From positions 1 to 9,033 of the forward strand of contig JAGABK010000119.1 of the NCBI GenBank assembly GCA_017614625.1: a DNA stretch of 9,033 nucleotides, in the 5' to 3' direction. A program made the translations under genes and the position numbers. The notes below the pieces were generated by a model. It ran no database searches, was not told where the DNA came from, and saw only the letters and a list, made by a program, of their open reading frames with translations. The stretch comes from Spirochaetales bacterium (GTDB taxonomy: Bacteria > Spirochaetota > Spirochaetia > Sphaerochaetales > Sphaerochaetaceae). This document shows, piece by piece, positions 1 through 5,908 of this stretch. How positions within the stretch are numbered: position 1 is the stretch's first letter; each line of letters starts with the position of its first letter.

Positions 1-14
1 CCTCATGCCCGTGA

Positions 15-1427
15 TCACGAGGGTTGTGGGCAGGTCTCCTGAGGAGGCTGAGGTTCCTCAGGCTCCGAATACAGACGGATGAACTTCTTCCTCAGCGTCG
101 TTCCCACGATGAAGTGGATGAACGCGGTGAGGGTCCAGGAAATGGGATAGGCGATGTAGACCATCTCCAGCGTCGGGTGCGCCTTGACCACTGTCAGCAG
201 CCAGATGATCCTCAGCACGCAGGACCCGAAGAGCGACACAAGCGTGGACAGAACCGACCTGTTCATGCCCCTCACCACACCTGAACCGACCTCCATGAAG
301 CCTACGGTGAAGTAGATTATGAACATGATCCGCAGCCTGGTGAACGCGGCCTCGATGGCGTGCGGAGAGGAGACGTACAGGGGAACGATCACCGGGCGCA
401 TCAGCAGCAGGAAGAGCGAGACCGACTCGGAGACCAGGAACGAAGCCAGGTAGCAGTTCCAGATGACCTTGTTGATCCTCTTCGTGCTTCTGGCCCCGTA
501 GTGCTGGCTGACGAAGGTCACGGTGGCCTGTGTCACCGAGTTCATTGCCACGTATGCGAAGCCCTCTATGTTTCCGCCCGCAGCGTTTCCGTCGATGATG
601 TCCGAACCGCCGGGGAAGCGCGCGTTGTTGATGCTGATGATGTTGCTCTGGATGAGCATGTTCGAAACCGAGAAGATCGCGCCCTGCAGGCCTGCCGGCA
701 GACCGTTGAGGATGATTCCCTTCAGCGCGTACTTCTCCAGCCTCATCTTCCTGATCTCGAAGTGGCAGAAGCCCGTGTCCTTGTGCAGGATTATGGCCAG
801 GATGACCATGGAGACCATGTTGGAGATGCCCGTGGCCAGCGAGACACCGTCGACCGACATGCCGAAGCCCAGGACGAAGAGCAGGTTCAGCCCCACGTTC
901 AGGATGCCCGTTATCGTAAGCACCACGAGCGGGGTCTTCGTGTCGCCCTTTGCCCTGAAAATGGAGATGAGGAAGTTCGTCGCGGCTATGAAGGGGACTC
1001 CGAGGAAGTAGATCTTCGTGTAGAGGGACGCCAGCTCAAGGATGTGCCCCTGGTCGCCCAGAGCGCGCAGGAGCGGCCTGCTGATGAGAAGTCCCAGAGC
1101 CATCGTGCCCAGGCCCGTGATGATCGAGAGCGTCATCGCCGTGTGCACGGCGTCCTCGGCCTTCTCGCGGCTTCCTTCGCCGATGGAGCGTGCGACCATG
1201 ACGTTCGACCCCAGCGCGAAACCGGCGAACAGGTTGATGATCATCGCCACCATCGCACCGGTGGTTCCGATGGCTCCGATGGCGCCTTCGACGTGCGAGA
1301 GACCCACGATGATCATGTCCGCGGCGTTGTAGACGCTCTGGAGCATGTTCGTCAGCATGAGAGGGAACACAAAGGCCATGATCTTGCTGAAGACGGGGCC
1401 ATGGAGCAGATCCATGTCGCGGGTCAT
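15..1427 (-). CDS. MATE-family multidrug/cation antiporter
   Basis: This is an inner-membrane exporter of the MATE family, which expels cationic drugs or metabolites in exchange for Na+ or H+. The protein is almost entirely hydrophobic, in the pattern of about 12 membrane segments in two homologous halves. The first half carries the family signature near the N-terminus (PLMLTNMLQSVYNAADMIIVG) and the loop FRAKGDTKTP. The length of about 470 residues is normal for the family. I prefer the ATG at 1427 (MTRDMDLLHG) over the in-frame ATG at 1445. The upstream one lies almost on top of the AT-rich promoter region, and family members usually begin with a short M-T-x-D-M style leader. Neither start has a clear ribosome-binding site. 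The gene is divergent from sdaA. The substrate cannot be predicted; the DinF/MepA-like bacterial branch is likely but is inferred. Confidence 0.93.
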   Translation of the reverse strand: MTRDMDLLHGPVFSKIMAFVFPLMLTNMLQSVYNAADMIIVGLSHVEGAIGAIGTTGAMVAMIINLFAGFALGSNVMVARSIGEGSREKAEDAVHTAMTLSIITGLGTMALGLLISRPLLRALGDQGHILELASLYTKIYFLGVPFIAATNFLISIFRAKGDTKTPLVVLTITGILNVGLNLLFVLGFGMSVDGVSLATGISNMVSMVILAIILHKDTGFCHFEIRKMRLEKYALKGIILNGLPAGLQGAIFSVSNMLIQSNIISINNARFPGGSDIIDGNAAGGNIEGFAYVAMNSVTQATVTFVSQHYGARSTKRINKVIWNCYLASFLVSESVSLFLLLMRPVIVPLYVSSPHAIEAAFTRLRIMFIIYFTVGFMEVGSGVVRGMNRSVLSTLVSLFGSCVLRIIWLLTVVKAHPTLEMVYIAYPISWTLTAFIHFIVGTTLRKKFIRLYSEPEEPQPPQETCPQPS

Positions 1428-1432
1428 CGCTC

Positions 1433-1461
1433 TTGAACTGCGCATGGCCGTATAATATTAT
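1433..1461 (+). promoter_or_regulatory. Candidate sigma-70 promoter of the serine dehydratase gene
   Basis: TTGAAC at 1433-1438 and TATTAT at 1456-1461 are separated by 17 bases, and the ATG lies 30 bases further on behind GAGGT (1481-1485). A better -10 match, TATAAT at 1451-1456, overlaps it but would be only 12 bases from the -35. The AT-rich core 1451-1465 probably also serves the divergent MATE gene on the other strand, where TATTAT can be read as well. The -35 lies within the first codons of the MATE gene. The assignment rests on sequence match only. Confidence 0.45.
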
Positions 1462-1491
1462 TAAACCCGGAAAAAGAACAGAGGTATTGCC

Positions 1492-2703
1492 ATGAGATCC
1501 ATCAGAGACATATACAAAATCGGAAAAGGGCCTTCCAGCTCACACACCATGGGACCCGGCTTCGCAGCCGAATGGTTCAAGGAGAAATATCCCAAGGCCG
1601 ACAGCTTCAGGGCCATCCTGTACGGAAGCCTCTCCAAGACCGGAAAGGGCCACGGAACCGACCGCGTCCTGACGGACACCTTCGCCCCGAAGTCCGTGGA
1701 GGTCGTCTTCTCGGATACCGACCCCGCCGACATCAGGCATCCCAACACGCTTGACCTCATCGCATTCCAGGGCGATGCCGAAATGGCGCGCCAGAGGTTC
1801 GAGAGCATCGGGGGAGGCGACATCGTCATCGAGGGACAGGCGAAGAAGCAAACCCAGGAGGATGTCTACATCGAGAACTCCTTCGCCGAGATCAAGCAGT
1901 TCTGCTCCTTCCGCTACATAGGCCTTGTCGAGTACATCGAGCTCAACGAGGGCAAGGAGATATGGGATTACCTCAAGACCGTCTGGAAGGCGATGGAGGA
2001 CGAGATCAGGGAAGGTCTTTCCAAGTCCGGCGTCCTGCCCGGAGCCCTGCACGTGCAGAGGAAGGCCAAGTTCCTCTACGAGCAGGTTCCCGTCAACAAG
2101 CACGCCGAGCTCGTCGAGTCCCAGCTCGTATGCTCCTTCGCTTATGCCTGCAGCGAGCAGAACGCCGACAACGGAACCGTCGTCACTGCTCCCACCTGCG
2201 GCTCCTGCGGAGTCCTGCCGGCAGTCCTCTACTATCTCAAGGACAAGCGCAAGCTCACCGTCGACCAGATCGTCAGATGCCTCGGCGTCGCCGGACTGTT
2301 CGGAGAGCTTGCAAAGCGCAACGCCTCCGTCTCCGGAGCAGAGTGCGGATGTCAGGCCGAAGTCGGAGTGGCATGCTCCATGGCCGCGGCCGCCGCGGGA
2401 CAGGCCTTCGGCTACAGCATCGACCAGATCGAGTACGCCGCCGAAGTCGCGCTCGAGCACCATCTGGGACTGACCTGCGACCCCATCTGCGGACTCGTGC
2501 AGATCCCGTGCATCGAGAGAAACGCCGTCGCCGCCATGAGGGCCCTCAACTGCGCCAACATCGCGTACTTCCTCACCGGAACCAGGAACATCAGCTACGA
2601 CATGGTCCTCAAGAGCATGTACTACACAGGCCTGGACATCAACCAGAGGTACCGCGAGACGTCCGAGGGCGGCCTGGCCAGGGCTTATTCAAGAAAGGGT
2701 TGA
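1492..2703 (+). CDS. sdaA: L-serine ammonia-lyase (dehydratase), iron-sulfur, single chain
   Basis: This cytosolic enzyme deaminates L-serine to pyruvate and ammonia using a [4Fe-4S] cluster instead of PLP. The N-terminal (beta) domain begins with IGKGPSSSHTMGP (about residues 10-22). The C-terminal (alpha) domain contains TAPTCGSCGVLP (232-243) and the three cluster cysteines, placed at C287, C329 and C340. Their 42- and 11-residue spacing is what is known for bacterial enzymes with solved structures. Both domains are in one 403-residue chain, unlike the split alpha/beta form of many Bacillota. The ATG follows GAGGT with a 6-base gap. One oddity is the C-terminus, which ends AYSRKG with no cysteine, while several characterised enzymes end in a tail cysteine that caps the cluster. 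The enzyme may feed pyruvate metabolism in an anaerobe, which is inferred. No dedicated serine transporter is seen beside it. Confidence 0.96.
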   Translation: MRSIRDIYKIGKGPSSSHTMGPGFAAEWFKEKYPKADSFRAILYGSLSKTGKGHGTDRVLTDTFAPKSVEVVFSDTDPADIRHPNTLDLIAFQGDAEMARQRFESIGGGDIVIEGQAKKQTQEDVYIENSFAEIKQFCSFRYIGLVEYIELNEGKEIWDYLKTVWKAMEDEIREGLSKSGVLPGALHVQRKAKFLYEQVPVNKHAELVESQLVCSFAYACSEQNADNGTVVTAPTCGSCGVLPAVLYYLKDKRKLTVDQIVRCLGVAGLFGELAKRNASVSGAECGCQAEVGVACSMAAAAAGQAFGYSIDQIEYAAEVALEHHLGLTCDPICGLVQIPCIERNAVAAMRALNCANIAYFLTGTRNISYDMVLKSMYYTGLDINQRYRETSEGGLARAYSRKG

Positions 2704-2726
2704 GTTTTCTGACATTTTTTGAAAAC

Positions 2727-2755
2727 TTGTCAAATTAGTGAGTTTTCACTATACT
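2727..2755 (+). promoter_or_regulatory. Strong sigma-70-like promoter of the acyl-CoA synthetase gene
   Basis: TTGTCA (2727-2732), a 17-base spacer and TATACT (2750-2755) each match consensus at five of six positions. Transcription would start near 2762, giving a leader of roughly 93 bases before the ATG at 2855. That leader holds a hairpin. The -10 and spacer are covered by an inverted repeat (2736-2751), so the promoter is probably repressible. Confidence 0.62.
2736..2751. promoter_or_regulatory. Candidate repressor operator overlapping the -10
   Basis: TAGTGA-gttt-TCACTA is a perfect 6-4-6 inverted repeat between the -35 and -10 of the promoter at 2727-2755, covering the first two bases of the -10. 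This is the classic position for a dimeric repressor that blocks RNA polymerase. The cognate regulator is unknown and not in the window. A fatty-acid-responsive regulator would fit the downstream ligase, but that is a guess. Confidence 0.4.
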
Positions 2756-2762
2756 TGCCTCG

Positions 2763-2794
2763 GGGTGAAATCATGAAAATGATTAGATTTCCCC
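2763..2794 (+). promoter_or_regulatory. Leader hairpin / second inverted repeat at the predicted transcription start
   Basis: AATCAT-GAAA-ATGATT (2769-2784) is a perfect inverted repeat with a GNRA-type GAAA loop. Outside it, GGG (2763-2765) can pair with CCC (2792-2794), and GAA (2767-2769) with the TTC at 2789-2791, leaving small bulges. In RNA this would be a 5'-end hairpin that may stabilise the message. In DNA the 16-bp dyad could be a second operator just downstream of the start. There is no T-run after it, so it is not an intrinsic terminator. Confidence 0.4.
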
Positions 2795-2854
2795 ATTCAA
2801 AAAGACACTTCTGATTTGAAATACTTAAGTGATTACAATTCAAAGGCGGAGAAA

Positions 2855-4591
2855 ATGTCCAAGAAACCCAAGCACAATCCGATTCCCTGGGACTTCCTCG
2901 ACGAGTTCAGAGGAGAAGGGAAGCTCTTCAACGCCGAATGGCCCACGCTCAAGGAGCTGTTCGACATCACCACTACCAGATATCCCGACAACAAGGCGTT
3001 CGAGGTCTTCGCCCCGAAGCATTTGGTATACACCTATTCCGAAGCCAGGAAGATCATCACCGGCGTCGCCAGCAAGCTGTATGAGCTGGGCGTCAGGCAC
3101 GGCGACAAGGTCGGCCTCACCGGAAAGAACAGCCCCGAGTGGGCCATGGCATACTTCGCCATAGCCTATGCCGGAGCCATCATCGTTCCCGTCGACTATT
3201 CCCTCTCGGAGGATGTCATCACGAACCTCATGGCTTTCGCAGACACCAAGGTCCTCTTCTGCGACAACGAGAAGATCGGGAAGATTGCCCTGGACATCCC
3301 CAAGATCGCCCTGGAAGGCGAGGGGGAGAACGGCTTCTACAACATGCAGAGTGCCGGGACATACCCCATCGAGTATTCGACCAGCAAGGAGCTGGCCGCC
3401 ATCATGTTCACCAGCGGCACAACCGGAACCCCCAAGGGCGTCATGCTCTCGCATGAGAACTACGTCTCCGACTGCTACCAGGCCCAGGGCAACATGAACA
3501 TCTATCCCGACGACGTGTTCTACGCGCTGCTGCCGATCCACCACGCATACACCATGCTGGCCGTCTTCATCGAGGCCGTCTCCGTCGGTGCCAGCATCGT
3601 CTTCGGCAAGAAGCTCGTGGTCAAGCAGATTTTCAAGGACCTCAAGGAAGGCGGAGTCACCATGTTCCTCGGCGTTCCCATGCTGTTCAACAAGGTCATC
3701 GCCGGAATCATGAAGGGACTCAAGGAGAAGGGCGCGATTGTCAACGGCCTCATCCGCGGCCTCATGGGCATCAGCGGCTTCCTCAAGAAGCACTTCAACT
3801 GGAAGGGCGGACAGAAGATGTTCGGCTTCATCCTGAAGAAGGTCTCGCTCGACAAGATCCGCATCTGCATCTCAGGCGGCGGCCCGCTTCCGGCCTCAAC
3901 ATTCAAGCTCTACAACCAGCTGGGCATCGACTTCGTCCAGGGCTACGGCCTGACCGAGACCAGCCCGATCATCAACCTGAACCCCGTCTTCGACTACATC
4001 GAGACCAGCGTCGGAAAGACCCTCCCCGGAGTCGAGGAGAAAATCGTCGATCCCGATTCGGAAGGCAACGGCCTGATCTTCATCAAGGGCTCCATGGTCA
4101 TGCAGGGCTACTACAAGAACCCCGAAGCCACCGCCGAGATCCTCACCGAGGACGGCTGGCTCAACACCGGCGACATCGGACACCTCGACAGCCGCAACTA
4201 CCTCTATCTCACCGGCCGCCAGAAGAACATCATCGTCACCGAGGGCGGCAAGAACGTCTTCCCCGAGGAGATCGAGGACTCCTTCCAGCTGTACGACGAC
4301 ATCGACCAGATCTGTGTCCGCGGCTATATGGCCGATGAGGCAAGGAAGATCGAGGGCATCATGGCCATCGTCCATCCCTCCGACGCCTGCATGGAGAAAT
4401 ACAAGGACGACATGCCCGGACTGCTGGACCACATCGGTTCGATCATCACCGAGGTCAACGCGTCCTTCCCGAGCTACAAGAAGATCCGCAAGCTCGCCAT
4501 CAAGAAGGAGAAGTTCCCGCTTTCGTCCTCATCCAAGATCCAGCGCTTCAAGATCGGCGCGATCGACGAGAGCCTGACGAAGATGATCTGA
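2855..4591 (+). CDS. AMP-dependent acyl-CoA synthetase (long-chain fatty acid-CoA ligase-like)
   Basis: This adenylate-forming enzyme activates a carboxylic acid with ATP and transfers it to CoA through an acyl-AMP intermediate. Numbered from the ATG at 2855 (578 residues), the signature loop TSGTTGTPKG lies at 186-195, GYGLTETSP at 363-371, the ribose-binding Asp of LNTGD at 440, TGR at 453-455, and the catalytic lysine of SSSKIQRF at about 561. The set is complete, so the enzyme should be active. The size and the LTETSP motif favour medium/long-chain fatty acids, possibly for lipid synthesis or salvage, although the exact acid is not readable. I chose 2855 because AAAGGCGGAG precedes it; the in-frame TTG at 2816 has no such site. 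It is monocistronic, with its own promoter upstream and an intrinsic terminator just downstream. Confidence 0.93.
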   Translation: MSKKPKHNPIPWDFLDEFRGEGKLFNAEWPTLKELFDITTTRYPDNKAFEVFAPKHLVYTYSEARKIITGVASKLYELGVRHGDKVGLTGKNSPEWAMAYFAIAYAGAIIVPVDYSLSEDVITNLMAFADTKVLFCDNEKIGKIALDIPKIALEGEGENGFYNMQSAGTYPIEYSTSKELAAIMFTSGTTGTPKGVMLSHENYVSDCYQAQGNMNIYPDDVFYALLPIHHAYTMLAVFIEAVSVGASIVFGKKLVVKQIFKDLKEGGVTMFLGVPMLFNKVIAGIMKGLKEKGAIVNGLIRGLMGISGFLKKHFNWKGGQKMFGFILKKVSLDKIRICISGGGPLPASTFKLYNQLGIDFVQGYGLTETSPIINLNPVFDYIETSVGKTLPGVEEKIVDPDSEGNGLIFIKGSMVMQGYYKNPEATAEILTEDGWLNTGDIGHLDSRNYLYLTGRQKNIIVTEGGKNVFPEEIEDSFQLYDDIDQICVRGYMADEARKIEGIMAIVHPSDACMEKYKDDMPGLLDHIGSIITEVNASFPSYKKIRKLAIKKEKFPLSSSSKIQRFKIGAIDESLTKMI

Positions 4592-4624
4592 GAAGTAATC
4601 GGAGAACTGATTCTACTATAGAAG

Positions 4625-4656
4625 GGGACTGCCGGTTATGCCGCAGTCCCTTTTTT
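4625..4656 (+). terminator. Intrinsic (rho-independent) terminator
   Basis: GGGACTGC (4625-4632) pairs perfectly with GCAGTCCC (4643-4650), with further G-C pairs possible inside the loop, and is followed directly by TTTTTT (4651-4656). It starts 33 bases after the acyl-CoA synthetase stop codon. On the opposite strand there is no T-run after the stem, so it is not expected to stop the converging transposase transcript well. Confidence 0.9.
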
Positions 4657-4660
4657 GTTG

Positions 4661-4750
4661 CCATGAGCGTCATGAATGTCATCATTGTCATGATTGTCAT
4701 CAGTTCCATGAGTGTCATCATCGTCATCAGTGTCATCATTGCCCATGAAC
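4661..4750 (-). repeat. Left array: ten 9-bp units
   Basis: Ten contiguous 9-base units run without a break from 4661 to 4750. On the plus strand their consensus is YCATSAKTG (for example TCATCATTG at 4679-4687 and 4733-4741). Variation is concentrated at fixed positions in the unit, notably C/G at position 5, which switches the core between CATCA and CATGA. The last 15 bases (4736-4750) encode the end of the transposase. It matches the right array in inverted orientation. Confidence 0.85.
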
Positions 4751-5434
4751 GTACTTATCAGGTGCATGGAACAGGTTCCTGTTGGCCTCTTCGGTCCAGT
4801 TCCTGAAGTGGTCGTCTGCGAATTGCCGCACTTCCTCCTTGGATTTTGAACTGTATATGGAGAGGATCTCCGTCGGGGAAAGACCGAACAGGGACTGGTA
4901 CAGTTTTCTGTCGTACCCTGCAGTGAAATGATCCCTCTCGAACATCCAGAAACACGAACTTGGCGCTTTCCGGCCCTCCTGTTCCAGATATCCGGGATTG
5001 TCGAAGATATACTTCCCCAGAAAGAACAGATACTTTATGTCCTTCACCGCAAAGTAAGCCGGAGCATGGTCGAAAACCCTTTTTCCATGCTTCGTTTTCT
5101 CCGGATAGTGCCGGTGGATGTACCTGCTGACATTCAGGTTCAGCACCCTCAGCATTTCAGTCAGATTCTCCCAGTTCCGGGTCATGAACACCTCATGGGT
5201 ATGGTTCGGCATGCATACGGAGAACAGAATCCTGATTCCTTTTTCCGTGCAGAGTTTGCCCAGCAGGGTATCCCTGTAGACGGCAACGTCCCGGTAGAAG
5301 ATCATTTCTTTCGTCCAGGATTGCGTCACTACATGATAGAAATGTCCGGTCTTGTCGGGTTTTCGCCTTGTTTCCGTGATCCGGGACTCTTCCTGCTGCC
5401 AGTCTTCAATGAAATCGGTTATAGATGGAAACAT
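4736..5434 (-). CDS. REP-associated-type tyrosine transposase (Y1/HUH, IS200-like fold)
   Basis: This is a single-strand DNA nuclease/transposase of the Y1 family, which nicks DNA with one tyrosine and holds metal with an HUH pair. Numbered from the ATG at 5434 (232 residues), MPNHTHEVF places the two histidines at about 78 and 80, with Thr replacing the hydrophobic residue between them. KYIFDNP places the likely nucleophile Tyr at about 142, matching the YIxxNP motif of the RAYT group. I chose 5434 because AAGGAGG stands 6 bases upstream; the in-frame ATG at 5479 has no ribosome-binding site. The length is longer than the roughly 165 residues of E. coli RAYT, mainly from extra C-terminal sequence. 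The final codons V-H-G-Q-stop are inside the left repeat array. The gene looks more AT-rich than its neighbours, suggesting transfer. It is probably domesticated or mobilises the flanking repeats, which is inferred. Confidence 0.88.
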   Translation of the reverse strand: MFPSITDFIEDWQQEESRITETRRKPDKTGHFYHVVTQSWTKEMIFYRDVAVYRDTLLGKLCTEKGIRILFSVCMPNHTHEVFMTRNWENLTEMLRVLNLNVSRYIHRHYPEKTKHGKRVFDHAPAYFAVKDIKYLFFLGKYIFDNPGYLEQEGRKAPSSCFWMFERDHFTAGYDRKLYQSLFGLSPTEILSIYSSKSKEEVRQFADDHFRNWTEEANRNLFHAPDKYVHGQ

Positions 5435-5495
5435 TTTTTCCTCCTTGCAACCCCTATACAGCGGAAGACCGGTTCGCATTGAAAAAAAACGGAGA

Positions 5496-5594
5496 ATTCA
5501 TGGGCAATGATGACATTTTTGACGGTGATGACACTCATGGAACTGATGGAACTGATGGAACTGATGACAATCATGACAATGATGACAATCTTGG
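5496..5594 (+). repeat. Right array: eleven 9-bp units, inverted relative to the left array
   Basis: Eleven 9-base units follow one another from 5496 to 5594, with plus-strand consensus close to CAATGATGA (for example 5505-5513 and 5577-5585). Unit order mirrors the left array: units 1, 2, 4, 5, 7 and 8 are identical or differ by one base. The unit AACTGATGG/A occurs three times (5541-5567) where the left arm has one. This looks like slippage or a duplication of two units. The third unit (CATTTTTGA) has diverged and the last one is degenerate. The array ends 11 bases before the -35 box of the metal operon. Confidence 0.85.
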
Positions 5595-5605
5595 AAAGCA
5601 GGGAG

Positions 5606-5634
5606 TTGACAAACATATTAGGATATGCTTAAAT
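5606..5634 (+). promoter_or_regulatory. Sigma-70 promoter of the metal-export operon, with candidate operators
   Basis: A perfect -35 box TTGACA (5606-5611) is followed after 17 bases by TTAAAT (5629-5634). In the spacer lies CATAT-tagg-ATATG (5614-5627), an inverted repeat placed where a metal-sensing regulator could act. Downstream, GTGTT-tagag-AACAC (5641-5655) is a second small dyad just before the ribosome-binding site. Regulation by an ArsR- or MerR-type sensor is plausible for this kind of ATPase, but no such gene is in the window. Confidence 0.6.
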
Positions 5635-5669
5635 GTTCATGTGTTTAGAGAACACCGGAGGAATCCATC

Positions 5670-5888
5670 ATGAAGAAGACATATAAGATAGAAGTCGACT
5701 GCGCCAACTGCGCGAACCTCATGGAACAGGCTGCGAAGAAGACTGCCGGAGTGGCGGATGCCAGCGTGAACTTCATGGCGCTGAAGATGACCGTCGAGTT
5801 CCAGGAAGGAGCGGACGAGAAGAAGGTCATGAAGGATGTCTTCAAGGCATGCAGGAAGGTTGAGCCGGACTGCGAGATCGAGTTCTGA
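5670..5888 (+). CDS. Small heavy-metal-associated (HMA) domain protein
   Basis: This 72-residue protein has the ferredoxin-like HMA fold pattern. A beta strand (YKIEVD) leads into the metal-binding loop DCANCA, with C11 and C14, followed by helix, strand, strand and helix. Such domains bind Zn, Cd, Pb or Cu ions and pass them to a P-type ATPase. The residue before the first cysteine is Asp, as in Zn/Cd/Pb-type domains (DCxxC), rather than the M-x-C-x-x-C of copper chaperones. It ends with an acidic tail containing another Cys (PDCEIEF). The start has GGAGG 8 bases upstream. It is separated from the ATPase by 20 bases and is certainly co-transcribed with it. It probably stands in for the N-terminal metal-binding domain missing from that ATPase. 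Confidence 0.92.
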   Translation: MKKTYKIEVDCANCANLMEQAAKKTAGVADASVNFMALKMTVEFQEGADEKKVMKDVFKACRKVEPDCEIEF

Positions 5889-5908
5889 GAATACAGGGAC
5901 AGGAGAAG

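Larger units (their letters stand above)
4661..5594. mobile_element. Y1 transposase gene bounded by inverted 9-bp repeat arrays (RAYT-like unit)
   Basis: The unit comprises the minus-strand Y1 transposase gene and two flanking arrays in inverted orientation. It fits neatly into the space between the terminator ending at 4656 and the -35 box at 5606. The reverse complement of the left arm aligns with the right arm unit by unit, with perfect runs of 19, 23 and 33 bases. No target-site duplication is evident, as expected for HUH Y1 enzymes. The outer boundaries are set by where the 9-bp periodicity stops and could be off by a unit. Whether the whole unit or only the repeats move is unknown. Confidence 0.7.

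Noticed and set aside
360..1436. Long plus-strand open frame opposite the MATE gene
   Set aside because: Its translation is rich in Arg, Asp and His with no domain logic. It is a typical shadow of a GC-rich gene whose real product is clear on the other strand. The long frames at 1540-2463 and 2840-3793 are rejected for the same reason.
1451..1492. Archaeal TATA-type promoters (the AT-rich element before the serine dehydratase gene)
   Set aside because: The rest of the window has bacterial -35/-10 pairs with 17-base spacers, an intrinsic terminator and a bacterial-type exonuclease, so an archaeal source is less likely.
2816..2854. Earlier TTG start for the acyl-CoA synthetase
   Set aside because: It has no ribosome-binding site, the extra 13 residues are not family-like, and the ATG at 2855 follows AAAGGCGGAG.
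4548..4739. Met/Thr-rich open frame through the left array
   Set aside because: It is a by-product of the 9-bp repeat, runs through the terminator and into the antisense of the ligase gene, and shows no coding signals.
4661..4750. CRISPR array
   Set aside because: The repeats are 9 bases, directly contiguous and without spacers, and no cas genes are present.
5435..5479. Earlier ATG start for the transposase at 5479
   Set aside because: It would place the strong AAGGAGG site inside the coding region; the ATG at 5434 is correctly spaced after it.
5425..5673. Open frame with acidic G-N-D-D/T-D-G-T repeats across the right array
   Set aside because: The 9-base period is a multiple of three, so any stop-free frame gives a repetitive peptide. 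It overlaps the transposase start and the metal operon promoter, and has no ribosome-binding site.
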